From positions 2,421,001-2,485,000 of the forward strand of contig NZ_CP108041.1 in assembly GCF_036173065.1 (NCBI RefSeq): a stretch of 64,000 nt of DNA, in the 5' to 3' direction. The notes below the pieces were generated by a model. That model saw only the letters and a list, made by a program, of their open reading frames with translations. It was not told where the DNA came from and made no database searches. The DNA is from Rhodococcus sp. NBC_00297 (GTDB taxonomy: Bacteria > Actinomycetota > Actinomycetes > Mycobacteriales > Mycobacteriaceae). This document shows, in pieces, positions 56,931-64,000 of this stretch; the first letter of the stretch is position 1, and the number at the start of each line of letters is the position of its first letter. The position numbers were made by a program, and so were the translations under genes.

Positions 56931-59186
56931 ATGGTCTCGATGTCCTCGCCGACCCGTTTTCTCGTGGTCGGTGCGCTCGCGATCGCCGTGTACGCGACGC
57001 TTCCGCCCGGCGTGGTGTCCAGCGTGCTGTACTGCGTCATCGCCGTGGGTGCGGTGGCGTCCATTCCCGTCGGCATCCGCGCACACCGCAAGGTGAGCAC
57101 CCATTCGTGGTGGATCGTCGCGTCGGCGCTGTCGTTCTGGGTCGTCGGCGACATCGCGATCGCGGTGATGGAGAACTCGGGCGGCGGCGTACCTCTCCCG
57201 TCGGTGGCGGACGCCGCCTACGTCCTGGGATACCTCCTCATCGTCGTGGCCCTGCTGTCGGTCCGCAGTTCGGGGACCCCGATGCTGAGTCCGGCGGACG
57301 GACTCGAAGCCGCGATCATGACCGCGGGGGTGGGTCTCGCGTCCTGGGTCGTGGTGTCCGGTCCCCGAGGCGAGCGCGTGCCCGACGCCGGAACGTGGCT
57401 CGGCATCTTCTACACCGAGATCGACGTCTTCCTGCTGGTATTGCTCGTCTTCGTCGTGTTGAAGCGACGCGCGGGCTCCACCACCCACTGGCTGCTGGGT
57501 GCGGCCACGGCACTGATGGTGGTCGCCGACTACACCTCGTACGTGGTGGTCGCGGACGGTCCCGCCGAGAGCACGATCCTCAACGTCTGCTGGCTCGCGT
57601 CCTACGTGCTCTTCGGTGCGGCGGCGTTGCGACACGACGAGCGTCCGCGTGTCAGCACCATCAGTCGTGCGCAGACGGGGATGGCTCGACTGATCCTGCT
57701 GACCTCGGCCGTGGCGATGACGCCGGTCGTCATGAGCATCGAACTGATGCGCGGCACTCCGGTCACTCGCTGGGGGCCCGCGGTGGTGATCGCCGCCTCG
57801 ATCATCGTCGTCCTCGGCGCCGTGCGGATGACCTCGTTCCTCACACTGCTGCAACGACAGTCGCGAGCACTGCGCCTTGCGGCCGACACCGATTCCGTCA
57901 CGGGGCTGGCGAACCGCGGCCGGCTCGGGCGTCGGCTGCACGAGATCCTCGGTCCGGAGGGCCGCGACGGAGTGGCCCTGGTGCTGGTGGATCTCAACCG
58001 GTTCTCCGACATCAACCAGACCTTCGGCTACGCGGTGGGAGATCAGGTGCTCACCGAGATCGGTCGCCGCCTCGTCGACACGGTGGACTCGTCGGCGACG
58101 GTGGGACGTCTCGGGGGTGACGAGTTCGCCCTCGTCCTGCCGGGCCCCGTCGACAGGCACGACGCCGTGGCGGTCGCGATCGCGGCGCAACGCGCGGTCG
58201 GGGCCCCGCTCGAGGTGCGGGACATGAAGCTGACGCTGGAAAGCAGTGTGGCCGTGGCACTGTCGACCGACACGCCGCACCCACGATCCGAGGAGCTGGT
58301 GCAGCGGGCGTACGCCGCCGTGGTGGCCGCGAAGTCCCGGCAACCGCGACTGGCCGTCTACGACCACACGATGGACATCGACAGGATCGATCAGCTCCGG
58401 AGGATGGGCGAGTTGGAGGACGCCATCACGGGAGGTGAGCTCGAGGTGTTCTTCCAGCCCCGCCTCGACCTGCGCACCGGAGCCGTGTCGGGAATGGAAG
58501 CCCTTCTGCGGTGGCGACATCCGCGCGAGGGGCTGCTGCTGCCGGCCGCGTTCCTGCCGAGTGCGGAGCAGACCGGCATGCTCCCGGCCGTCACCTCGTT
58601 CGTCATCGACACGGCGATGGCCGCGTGCCGACGCTGGCGGCTGGCGGGACTGGACATCGACGTGGCCGTCAATCTCTCCGTCCGGGATCTCGTGGACTCC
58701 TCCCTGGCGTCCCGAGTGCGAACGGCTCTGGACGACCACGGCCTTCCCGGGCACGCCGTCGTCTTCGAGGTCACCGAGTCGTCCGCGATGACCGATCCCG
58801 AACGATCCATCGACACGCTCGAAGCGCTTCGCGCGCAGGGAGTCTCACTCTCCATCGACGACTTCGGCACGGGGTACAGCTCCTTGACGTACCTGGCGTC
58901 GCTTCCGGTGCAGCAGCTGAAGATGGACCGGTCCTTCGTCACCTCGCTCGCGTCGGACTCCGCCAACCTCGCGATCGTCCGATCCACCATCGCTCTCGCG
59001 CACAGCATGGGTCTGCACATCGTGGCCGAGGGCGTCGAGGACGAACACACCCTCGACGTGCTGCGCGGACTCGGATGCGACGCGGTGCAGGGCTTCCACA
59101 TCGCGCGGCCGGTTCCCGCGGGCGACGTCGTGCGCACGGTGAAGGCCGTGAACTCTGCAGTGGGCGCCGCTCGTACTGCTGTGTGA
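56931..59186 (+). CDS. Membrane GGDEF-EAL cyclic-di-GMP protein
   Basis: A 751-residue protein with about eight or nine N-terminal membrane helices (1-300), a GGDEF domain and an EAL domain. The GGDEF motif is exact at 395-399 (RLGGDEF), and DLNRFSDINQTFGYAVGD is intact. The phosphodiesterase motif EAL is at 523-525 (MEALLRWRHP), and IDDFGTGYSS (Asp643-Asp644) plus EGVEDEHTLDVLRGLGCDAVQGFHIARP are complete. Both activities may be real. No RxxD site stands five residues before GGDEF. ATG 56931 has GAGAGG upstream. It is the second c-di-GMP gene in the window. Confidence 0.95.
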   Translation: MVSMSSPTRFLVVGALAIAVYATLPPGVVSSVLYCVIAVGAVASIPVGIRAHRKVSTHSWWIVASALSFWVVGDIAIAVMENSGGGVPLPSVADAAYVLGYLLIVVALLSVRSSGTPMLSPADGLEAAIMTAGVGLASWVVVSGPRGERVPDAGTWLGIFYTEIDVFLLVLLVFVVLKRRAGSTTHWLLGAATALMVVADYTSYVVVADGPAESTILNVCWLASYVLFGAAALRHDERPRVSTISRAQTGMARLILLTSAVAMTPVVMSIELMRGTPVTRWGPAVVIAASIIVVLGAVRMTSFLTLLQRQSRALRLAADTDSVTGLANRGRLGRRLHEILGPEGRDGVALVLVDLNRFSDINQTFGYAVGDQVLTEIGRRLVDTVDSSATVGRLGGDEFALVLPGPVDRHDAVAVAIAAQRAVGAPLEVRDMKLTLESSVAVALSTDTPHPRSEELVQRAYAAVVAAKSRQPRLAVYDHTMDIDRIDQLRRMGELEDAITGGELEVFFQPRLDLRTGAVSGMEALLRWRHPREGLLLPAAFLPSAEQTGMLPAVTSFVIDTAMAACRRWRLAGLDIDVAVNLSVRDLVDSSLASRVRTALDDHGLPGHAVVFEVTESSAMTDPERSIDTLEALRAQGVSLSIDDFGTGYSSLTYLASLPVQQLKMDRSFVTSLASDSANLAIVRSTIALAHSMGLHIVAEGVEDEHTLDVLRGLGCDAVQGFHIARPVPAGDVVRTVKAVNSAVGAARTAV

Positions 59187-59278
59187 CCCAGCGCACCGGC
59201 GACGGCGGGTTCTTTGTAACCTGAGGCCCGAGTCGACTCGCACCACCCCTCGACCGTCGACCGGCGAAAGGACAGTCC

Positions 59279-60262
59279 GTGCGCGCAGTGCAGGTGACCA
59301 CCCTCGAAGGCCCCGAAGCCCTCACCCTCACCGATCTCGACGAGCCCACCGGCGACGGCGTGGTGATCGACGTGCGTGCGGCCGGCGTGGCCTTCCCCGA
59401 CGCACTGCTCAGTCGTGGTCTCTACCAGTACAAGCCGGACCTGCCGTTCGTGCCCGGAAGCGAGGTCGCCGGTGTCGTGCGGTCCGCGCCCGAGGGCTCG
59501 GGATTCGCGCCCGGTGACCGAGTGGCGGCGCTGACCGGATTCGGCGGCGGTATGGCCGAGGTGGCGGTGGCGACCCCCGACCTCGTCTTCGCGCTGCCCG
59601 ACGCCGTCTCGTTCGAGGCCGGTGCGGGACTGCTCTTCAACGATCTGACGGTGCACTTCGCCCTCCGCGAGCGCGGACGTCTGGCCGAGGGCGAGACCGT
59701 CCTGGTCCACGGCGCCGGTGGCGGCATCGGGACATCGACGCTGCGACTCGCCCCGGTACTGGGAGCGTCACGCACCATCGCGGTGGTGAGCAGCGAGGCC
59801 AAGGCCGAGGTCGCTCGCGCCGCGGGCGCCACCGATGTGGTGATGCTGCAGGGCCCGAACGGCGAGGGCTGGAAGGACACGGTCAAGGAACTCACCGGTG
59901 GCCGCGGAGTCGACATCGTCATCGACCCCGTCGGCGGGGATCGCTTCACCGACAGCATCCGATCGCTGGCGCCTGCGGGTCGACTCGTGGTCATCGGCTT
60001 CACCGGTGGCGACATCCCGACGGTCAAGGTCAACCGACTGCTGCTGAGCAACGTCGAGGTCGTCGGCGCCGGATGGGGTGCGTGGTGGATGAGCCGGCCC
60101 GGTTACACGACGACGCAGTGGGCCGAGCTCGAGCCGCTGTTCGCCTCGGGCGCGCTGGTGGCGCCGGAGCCGGTGGTGTACCCGCTCGACAAGGCCGGCG
60201 AGGCCATCGCATCTCTCGAGAACCGGACCGCCACAGGCAAAGTCGTGGTGACGCTGCAGTGA
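59279..60262 (+). CDS. NADPH:quinone oxidoreductase (zinc-free MDR)
   Basis: A 327-residue medium-chain dehydrogenase/reductase. It starts with RAVQVTTLEGPEALTLTDLDEPTGDGVVIDVRAAGVAFPDALLSRGLYQYKPDLPFVPGSEVAGVV, which is QOR-like and lacks the zinc Cys/His ligands. The Rossmann loop is VLVHGAGGGIGTSTLRLAPVLG. It may reduce quinones or enals with NADPH. GTG 59279 has AAAGGA upstream and its stop overlaps the CMD gene by GTGA. With the CMD and endonuclease IV genes it forms a likely three-gene operon. Confidence 0.93.
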   Translation: MRAVQVTTLEGPEALTLTDLDEPTGDGVVIDVRAAGVAFPDALLSRGLYQYKPDLPFVPGSEVAGVVRSAPEGSGFAPGDRVAALTGFGGGMAEVAVATPDLVFALPDAVSFEAGAGLLFNDLTVHFALRERGRLAEGETVLVHGAGGGIGTSTLRLAPVLGASRTIAVVSSEAKAEVARAAGATDVVMLQGPNGEGWKDTVKELTGGRGVDIVIDPVGGDRFTDSIRSLAPAGRLVVIGFTGGDIPTVKVNRLLLSNVEVVGAGWGAWWMSRPGYTTTQWAELEPLFASGALVAPEPVVYPLDKAGEAIASLENRTATGKVVVTLQ

Positions 60263-60645
60263 GTGATGCCTATCGGGACGGTCTCGCGGTCCGCCGCGAG
60301 GTGATGGGCGAGACCTTCGTCGCGGCCGCCCTCGAGAACAGCACGGGCACCGACTCGGAAGCGTTGCAACGCCACGTCACCGAGCACGTGTGGGACGCCG
60401 TGTGGAACAGGCCGGGCCTCGACCGACGGAGTCGGAGCCTGCTGAACATCGGCATGCTGATCGCCCTCCGGGCCGAGCAGGAGCTCGGCGGGCACATCCG
60501 GGGCGCACTCACCAACGGTCTGACCCGCGAGGAGATCGTGGAGTCCGTGGTCCACGCCAGTGGCTACTGCGGCGCGCCGGCGGCGCTCGCAGCGATGCGG
60601 GTGGTGCAGCGAGTACTCGACGAGGAGCTGGGTCCGCTCGAGTAA
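60259..60645 (+). CDS. Carboxymuconolactone decarboxylase family protein
   Basis: A 128-residue all-helical protein of the CMD/AhpD superfamily. Typical segments are HVWDAVWNRPGLDRRSRSLLNIGMLIALRAEQELGGHIRGALTNGLTREEIVESVVHASGYCGAPAALAAMRVV. It lacks the AhpD CxxC pair, so it is closer to 4-carboxymuconolactone decarboxylase (PcaC-like) than to a peroxidase. GTG 60259 overlaps the quinone reductase stop by GTGA. The reaction is not certain. Confidence 0.9.
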   Translation: MSDAYRDGLAVRREVMGETFVAAALENSTGTDSEALQRHVTEHVWDAVWNRPGLDRRSRSLLNIGMLIALRAEQELGGHIRGALTNGLTREEIVESVVHASGYCGAPAALAAMRVVQRVLDEELGPLE

Positions 60646-60654
60646 GGTCGGGAC

Positions 60655-61419
60655 ATGCGTATCGGTGCACACGTCCGCAACTCGGAGAACCCGCTCGGCG
60701 AGGCCGAGGATCTCGACGTCGACCTGGTGCAACTGTTTCTCACGGACCCGCAGAAGTGGAACAAGCCCGTTGTCGGTTCGGGGTTGGAGGCGGTCCGGGA
60801 CAGTGCGGTCGACATCGTCGTCCACTCGTCCTACGTCATCAACGTCGCGAGCCTGAACAACCGCATCCGCATCCCGTCCCGCAAGGCCGTCGCGCAGCAG
60901 GCCGACGTGGCCGCAGAGATCGGTGCCCTCGGGTTGGTGGTCCACGGTGGACACGTTCGCGACGGGGAGGATCCCGCCGAGGGAGTGGCCAACTGGCGCA
61001 AGCTGTTCGAACGGCAGGCCGAGTCCGGTGGATTCGCGGTTCCGATCTGGATCGAGAACACCGCCGGCGGCGACTTCGCGATGGCGCGGCGCTTCGACGC
61101 CATCGCTCGCCTCTGGGACGCCGTCGGGGAGTTCGGAGCAGGGTTCTGCCTCGACACGTGCCACGCCTGGGCCGGCGGCGAGGACCTCGTGGACGCCGTG
61201 GAGCGCGTCAAGGCGATCACCGGACGCATCGACCTGGTGCACCTGAACAACTCTCGCGACGAGTTCGATTCGGCTCGCGACCGTCACGCCAATCTCGAGA
61301 GCGGCGAGATCGAGGCCGAGGTGCTGGCCGCCGTCGCCGCCGCGGCGGACGCTCCGGTGATGCTGGAGACGCCCGCCGACGGCATGAAGGACGACGTCGC
61401 GTACCTCCGCTCGCTCTGA
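60655..61419 (+). CDS. nfo: Deoxyribonuclease IV (AP endonuclease)
   Basis: A 254-residue endonuclease IV-type enzyme that nicks DNA at abasic sites in base-excision repair. The TIM-barrel zinc ligands are visible in HSSYVINVAS, VVHGGHV, IENTAGG, CLDTCHAWAGG and LVHLNNSRDEFDSARDRHANLESGEI. It is somewhat shorter than the E. coli protein (285), as usual in actinobacteria. ATG 60655 lies 9 bp after the CMD gene, so it may be co-transcribed with it. Confidence 0.93.
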   Translation: MRIGAHVRNSENPLGEAEDLDVDLVQLFLTDPQKWNKPVVGSGLEAVRDSAVDIVVHSSYVINVASLNNRIRIPSRKAVAQQADVAAEIGALGLVVHGGHVRDGEDPAEGVANWRKLFERQAESGGFAVPIWIENTAGGDFAMARRFDAIARLWDAVGEFGAGFCLDTCHAWAGGEDLVDAVERVKAITGRIDLVHLNNSRDEFDSARDRHANLESGEIEAEVLAAVAAAADAPVMLETPADGMKDDVAYLRSL

Positions 61420-61420
61420 G

Positions 61421-62683
61421 TCAGACCGCGTCGGCGGGTACCGGATTCTCGGACCGGACGCTCGCGAGAGCGAGCAGCGCGATGGTCGCGCCACCGGTCA
61501 TCGCGATGGCCATGGCCGGGCCGTCGTTGCCGAGGACGCCCACCAGGGGCGCGATGAGCGCACCGATGCCGAACTGCGCGGCACCCAGCAGAGCGGCGGC
61601 GGTGCCGGCGGCCTCACCGTGGCGTGACAGGGCGAGCGCCGGGGAGTTGGGCATGACGAATCCTGCCGACGCCAGCACGAACAGCACGGGCACCATGAAT
61701 CCGACGATGCCGCCGAATCCGGTGGTCGTGGTGATGATGAGGGCGGCGCCGGACACGGCCATCGCGACCAGTGCCACGGTGACGATCCGCTGCGGGGTGA
61801 AGCGCTGCAGCGCCAGGACGTTGAGTTGCGACGCGCTGATCAGTGCGACGGCGCCGATGCCGAACACCAGGGCGAACTGCTGCTCGCCGAGTCCGTAGCC
61901 GTCCTGCAGCACGAACGAGCTGCCGGAGATGTAGGCGAACAGCGCGGACATACCGAGGCCGGCCACGAGAACGAGAACCACGAACCGTCGGTCGCCGAGC
62001 AACGATCCGTAGGTGCGCAGGACGGGCAGGAACTCGTTGGGTCGACGACGCTCCTCGGGGAGCGTCTCCTTCAGCAGGAACATCGCCACGAGCATGAGGG
62101 CGGCACCCACGACCGCGAGCCCGGCGAACACGCCGCGCCACGACCCGTGGATGAGGACGAGGCTGCCGAGGCTGGGTGCCACGATCGGCGCGACGCCCAT
62201 GACCAGGACCAGACGCGACATCACGGTGGCGGCGGCCCTGCCGTCGAACAGGTCGCGGACGATGGCGATCGCGATGACCATGGCGGCGGCGGCACCGAAG
62301 CCCTGCAGGGCTCGGGTCACACCCAGGACGCCGACGGTCGGAGCGATCATGCACAGGAGCGACGCGACGATGTGGATCATCGTTCCGGCGATGAGGGGCC
62401 GTCGACGTCCCAGGGAGTCCGAGAGCGGCCCGATCACCAGCTGTCCCACGGCCAGTCCGATGAGGGTGCCGGTGAGGGTGAACTGCACCGCGGCATCCGT
62501 GGACCCGAGGTCCTCGGTGATCGCGGGCAGCGCCGGGAGGTACACGTCGATCGTGAGCGGCCCCAGCGCGACGAGGGCGCCGAGAACCAGGATGGTGCGA
62601 AGCCTGGAGGGTGCGGCCGGCTGGTCGGAGGTACCGACTGCCATGCCGGGAGTCGCCGAGGTGGTGCGGGAGTCTGTCGTCAC
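61421..62683 (-). CDS. Bcr/CflA-type MFS drug exporter
   Basis: A 420-residue major-facilitator transporter with 12 helices. Helix 1 contains VLGALVALGPLTIDVYLPALPAITEDLGSTDAAVQFTLTGTLIGLAVGQLVIGPLSDSLGRRRPL, the Bcr/CflA form of motif A; ALQGFGAAAAMVIAIAIVRDLF is also typical. It would export drugs such as chloramphenicol or bicyclomycin, but the substrate is unknown. I use GTG 62683; ATG 62644 is an alternative and neither has a clear ribosome site. It ends one base after the convergent endonuclease gene stop. Confidence 0.9.
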   Translation of the reverse strand: MTTDSRTTSATPGMAVGTSDQPAAPSRLRTILVLGALVALGPLTIDVYLPALPAITEDLGSTDAAVQFTLTGTLIGLAVGQLVIGPLSDSLGRRRPLIAGTMIHIVASLLCMIAPTVGVLGVTRALQGFGAAAAMVIAIAIVRDLFDGRAAATVMSRLVLVMGVAPIVAPSLGSLVLIHGSWRGVFAGLAVVGAALMLVAMFLLKETLPEERRRPNEFLPVLRTYGSLLGDRRFVVLVLVAGLGMSALFAYISGSSFVLQDGYGLGEQQFALVFGIGAVALISASQLNVLALQRFTPQRIVTVALVAMAVSGAALIITTTTGFGGIVGFMVPVLFVLASAGFVMPNSPALALSRHGEAAGTAAALLGAAQFGIGALIAPLVGVLGNDGPAMAIAMTGGATIALLALASVRSENPVPADAV

Positions 62684-62733
62684 CCGGGGTGCAGCACCGT
62701 GCGGCCGCGATGTGTTCCCGATCCGTGTGACGG

Positions 62734-63219
62734 TCAGGTGAACTGTCGGCGATGCGTGAGGTGCGGGACTGTCGGAACGGGGGACTCCCCGCGGTCCAGC
62801 GCAGCCACCAGAAGGTCGGCCCACCGCATCAGGCCCGCGATGTCGATGTCGTGGGGTGCGTCGGCGTACGTCCCGATGCGATCACGTCCCTGCGTCAACA
62901 GCGAGGTGGCTCCCACGCTATTCCCCCGCAGCAGGTGGGTGAGACCGACGGCGAGCTGGGCCAGGCCCTGCCACAGTGCACGTTCCCCTGGCGTACTGAT
63001 CTTCCACGTGCCTTCGAGGATCTCGTGCGCGTGGAAGGGCATGCCGTCGTCGAGGAGTTGCTGGGCACGGACCAGGGACTCGACCGGCGGGAGCTGGACG
63101 TCGTCCGGAATGCGCTCGACGCCCTCGGCTCCGCGGGGCAGGGGACGTCCGAGCCCGTCGCGGGGCCGGCCGTTCTGTGGCCGGCCCTCGGGGTTGCGCT
63201 CTCGTCTCGGCGTGACCAC
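62734..63219 (-). CDS. DUF309 family protein
   Basis: A 161-residue protein with the DUF309 core: SLVRAQQLLDDGMPFHAHEILEGTWKISTPGERALWQGLAQLAVGLTHLLRGNSVGATSLLTQGRDRIG. This is a small helical domain with a conserved HAHEILEG box of unknown role. The first 40 residues are basic and Arg/Gly/Pro-rich, possibly disordered. GTG 63219. It lies between the MFS gene and the aldo/keto reductase on the same strand, with short gaps, so the three may be an operon. Confidence 0.9.
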   Translation of the reverse strand: MVTPRRERNPEGRPQNGRPRDGLGRPLPRGAEGVERIPDDVQLPPVESLVRAQQLLDDGMPFHAHEILEGTWKISTPGERALWQGLAQLAVGLTHLLRGNSVGATSLLTQGRDRIGTYADAPHDIDIAGLMRWADLLVAALDRGESPVPTVPHLTHRRQFT

Positions 63220-63229
63220 CGAGACGACG

Positions 63230-64000
63230 CTACTCGCCGACCTTGTCCGACAATGCGGTCAGACGGTCGAGCTCGTCGGCGGTCAGCGACAACGTCGGGG
63301 CGTCCGTCAGGGACGCGAGCTGTTCGAGACGGCTCGCGCTGGCGATGGGTGCCACGATGCCGTTGCGGGAGAGCAGCCACGCCAGTGCCACGGTGGGGAT
63401 CGCGGAGCCGTGAGCGTCCGCGATGTCGGCGAGCGCCCCGACGACCTCGAGGCCGGCGTCACTGAAGTAGCCGGACGTCATCGCTGCACGGGGTGTGCCC
63501 TCGATGTCCTCGCGCGTGCGGTACTTGCCCGTCAGGAAGCCCGAGGCGAGCGCGAAGTACGGGAAGACGCCCAACAGATTCTTCTCGGCGACCTCCATCA
63601 GCTCCGGCTCGTAGCTGCGGCGATGCACCAGGTTGTAGTGCGGCTGCAGCGCCACGGGTGCGTCGAACCCCTCGCGCTGTGCGATGTCGATCCACTGCCG
63701 CGCGCGCTCCGCCGTGTAGTTGGAGATGCCTACATACCGCACCTTGCCGGCCTTCACGAGTGCGTCGAAGGCGGCCACCGTCTCCTCGAGCGGGGTGTCC
63801 GCGTCATCGAAGTGTGCGTAGTAGAGGTCGATGCGATCGGTCTGCAGGCGCTGCAACGACGCGTCGGCCGCAGCAGCGACCGTGCCCGCGGCCAGACCCT
63901 TGAACTGGGGGTGCTGGCTCACCTTGGTGGCCAGGACGACGTCGTCGCGCCGGCCCGTCGAGGTGAACCAGTTCCCGATCACCGTCTCCGACTCGCCGCC
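63230..64000 (-). CDS. Aldo/keto reductase, cut by the window edge
   Basis: This gene continues past base 64000; 257 codons are visible. Typical AKR segments are GESETVIGNWFTSTGRRDDVVLATKVS (with the catalytic Lys), QRLQTDRIDLYYAHFDDADTPLEETVAAFDALVKAGKVRYVGISNY (with the catalytic His) and the cofactor end region GIVAPIASASRLEQL. The N-terminal catalytic Asp and Tyr lie beyond the edge. It would reduce carbonyl compounds with NADPH. The frame is open to the edge, so the start seen at 63982 is not real. Confidence 0.93.
   Translation of the reverse strand, partial: GGESETVIGNWFTSTGRRDDVVLATKVSQHPQFKGLAAGTVAAAADASLQRLQTDRIDLYYAHFDDADTPLEETVAAFDALVKAGKVRYVGISNYTAERARQWIDIAQREGFDAPVALQPHYNLVHRRSYEPELMEVAEKNLLGVFPYFALASGFLTGKYRTREDIEGTPRAAMTSGYFSDAGLEVVGALADIADAHGSAIPTVALAWLLSRNGIVAPIASASRLEQLASLTDAPTLSLTADELDRLTALSDKVGE

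Noticed and set aside
59187-59278. Crp-like TGTGACCCAGCGCACC at the end of the GGDEF-EAL gene
   Set aside because: The second half-site is poor and it overlaps the stop codon of the upstream gene, so it is not convincing.

Overview
This is a single 64 kb stretch of a high-GC actinobacterial chromosome, most likely from a mycolic-acid-producing member of the Mycobacteriales close to Rhodococcus. The evidence is the strong G/C bias at third codon positions, frequent GTG (once TTG) starts, many 1-4 bp ATGA/GTGA/TGATG gene overlaps, and genes typical of that order. These include lsr2, a SigG-type sigma factor with a SnoaL tail, a complete 14-gene nuo operon preceded by an Rv3143-like pseudo-receiver, and a cpdA/cpsY pair arranged like Rv0805/Rv0806c. 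I see no rRNA, tRNA, CRISPR, prophage or insertion sequence. No gene-free gap exceeds 300 bases; the longest is about 292.

Region by region. 1-7.4 kb: the 3' part of dnaB, interrupted in its P-loop by a class 3 intein with a homing endonuclease, then YceI, DUF1275, a MASE1-GGDEF cyclase, a YczE-type membrane protein, a small conserved protein and a DJ-1/PfpI protein. 7.4-22.6 kb: nuoA-nuoN on the minus strand, tightly overlapped and ending at a REP-like palindrome. 22.8-31.2 kb: mostly minus-strand metabolic genes (pseudo-receiver, PPOX flavoprotein, ring-cleaving dioxygenase, SDR, GNAT, a lone 2-oxoacid dehydrogenase E2, secreted SGNH hydrolase, membrane protein, Cds1-type cysteine desulfhydrase) plus one plus-strand DUF5996 gene split by a frameshift. 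31.2-39 kb: type III polyketide synthase, acyl-CoA synthetase, APC permease, lsr2, LLM flavoprotein, VOC protein, SigG-type sigma factor, DoxX protein.

39-47 kb: copper ATPase and chaperone behind a CsoR-like operator, cAMP phosphodiesterase, Stealth phosphotransferase, GntR/FadR regulator, malate dehydrogenase, membrane protein. 46.8-53 kb: TetR, YchJ, a three-gene hydrolase/reductase operon, an Rv1733c-like membrane protein, an alpha/beta hydrolase with a divergent MarR. 53-64 kb: a free-standing LeuA-type regulatory domain behind what looks like a branched-chain amino-acid attenuator, an AAA ATPase, thiolase with TetR, a GGDEF-EAL protein, quinone reductase/CMD/endonuclease IV, a Bcr/CflA exporter, DUF309 and an aldo/keto reductase cut by the right edge.

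Themes. Respiration is represented by complex I and its pseudo-receiver, with malate dehydrogenase elsewhere. A possible cAMP thread links CpdA to Crp-like sites before nuoA and the E2 gene. Two c-di-GMP proteins are present. The most unusual items are the LeuA-domain gene with its leader peptide and alternative hairpins, and the DnaB class 3 intein whose endonuclease region carries two cysteine clusters resembling zinc fingers.
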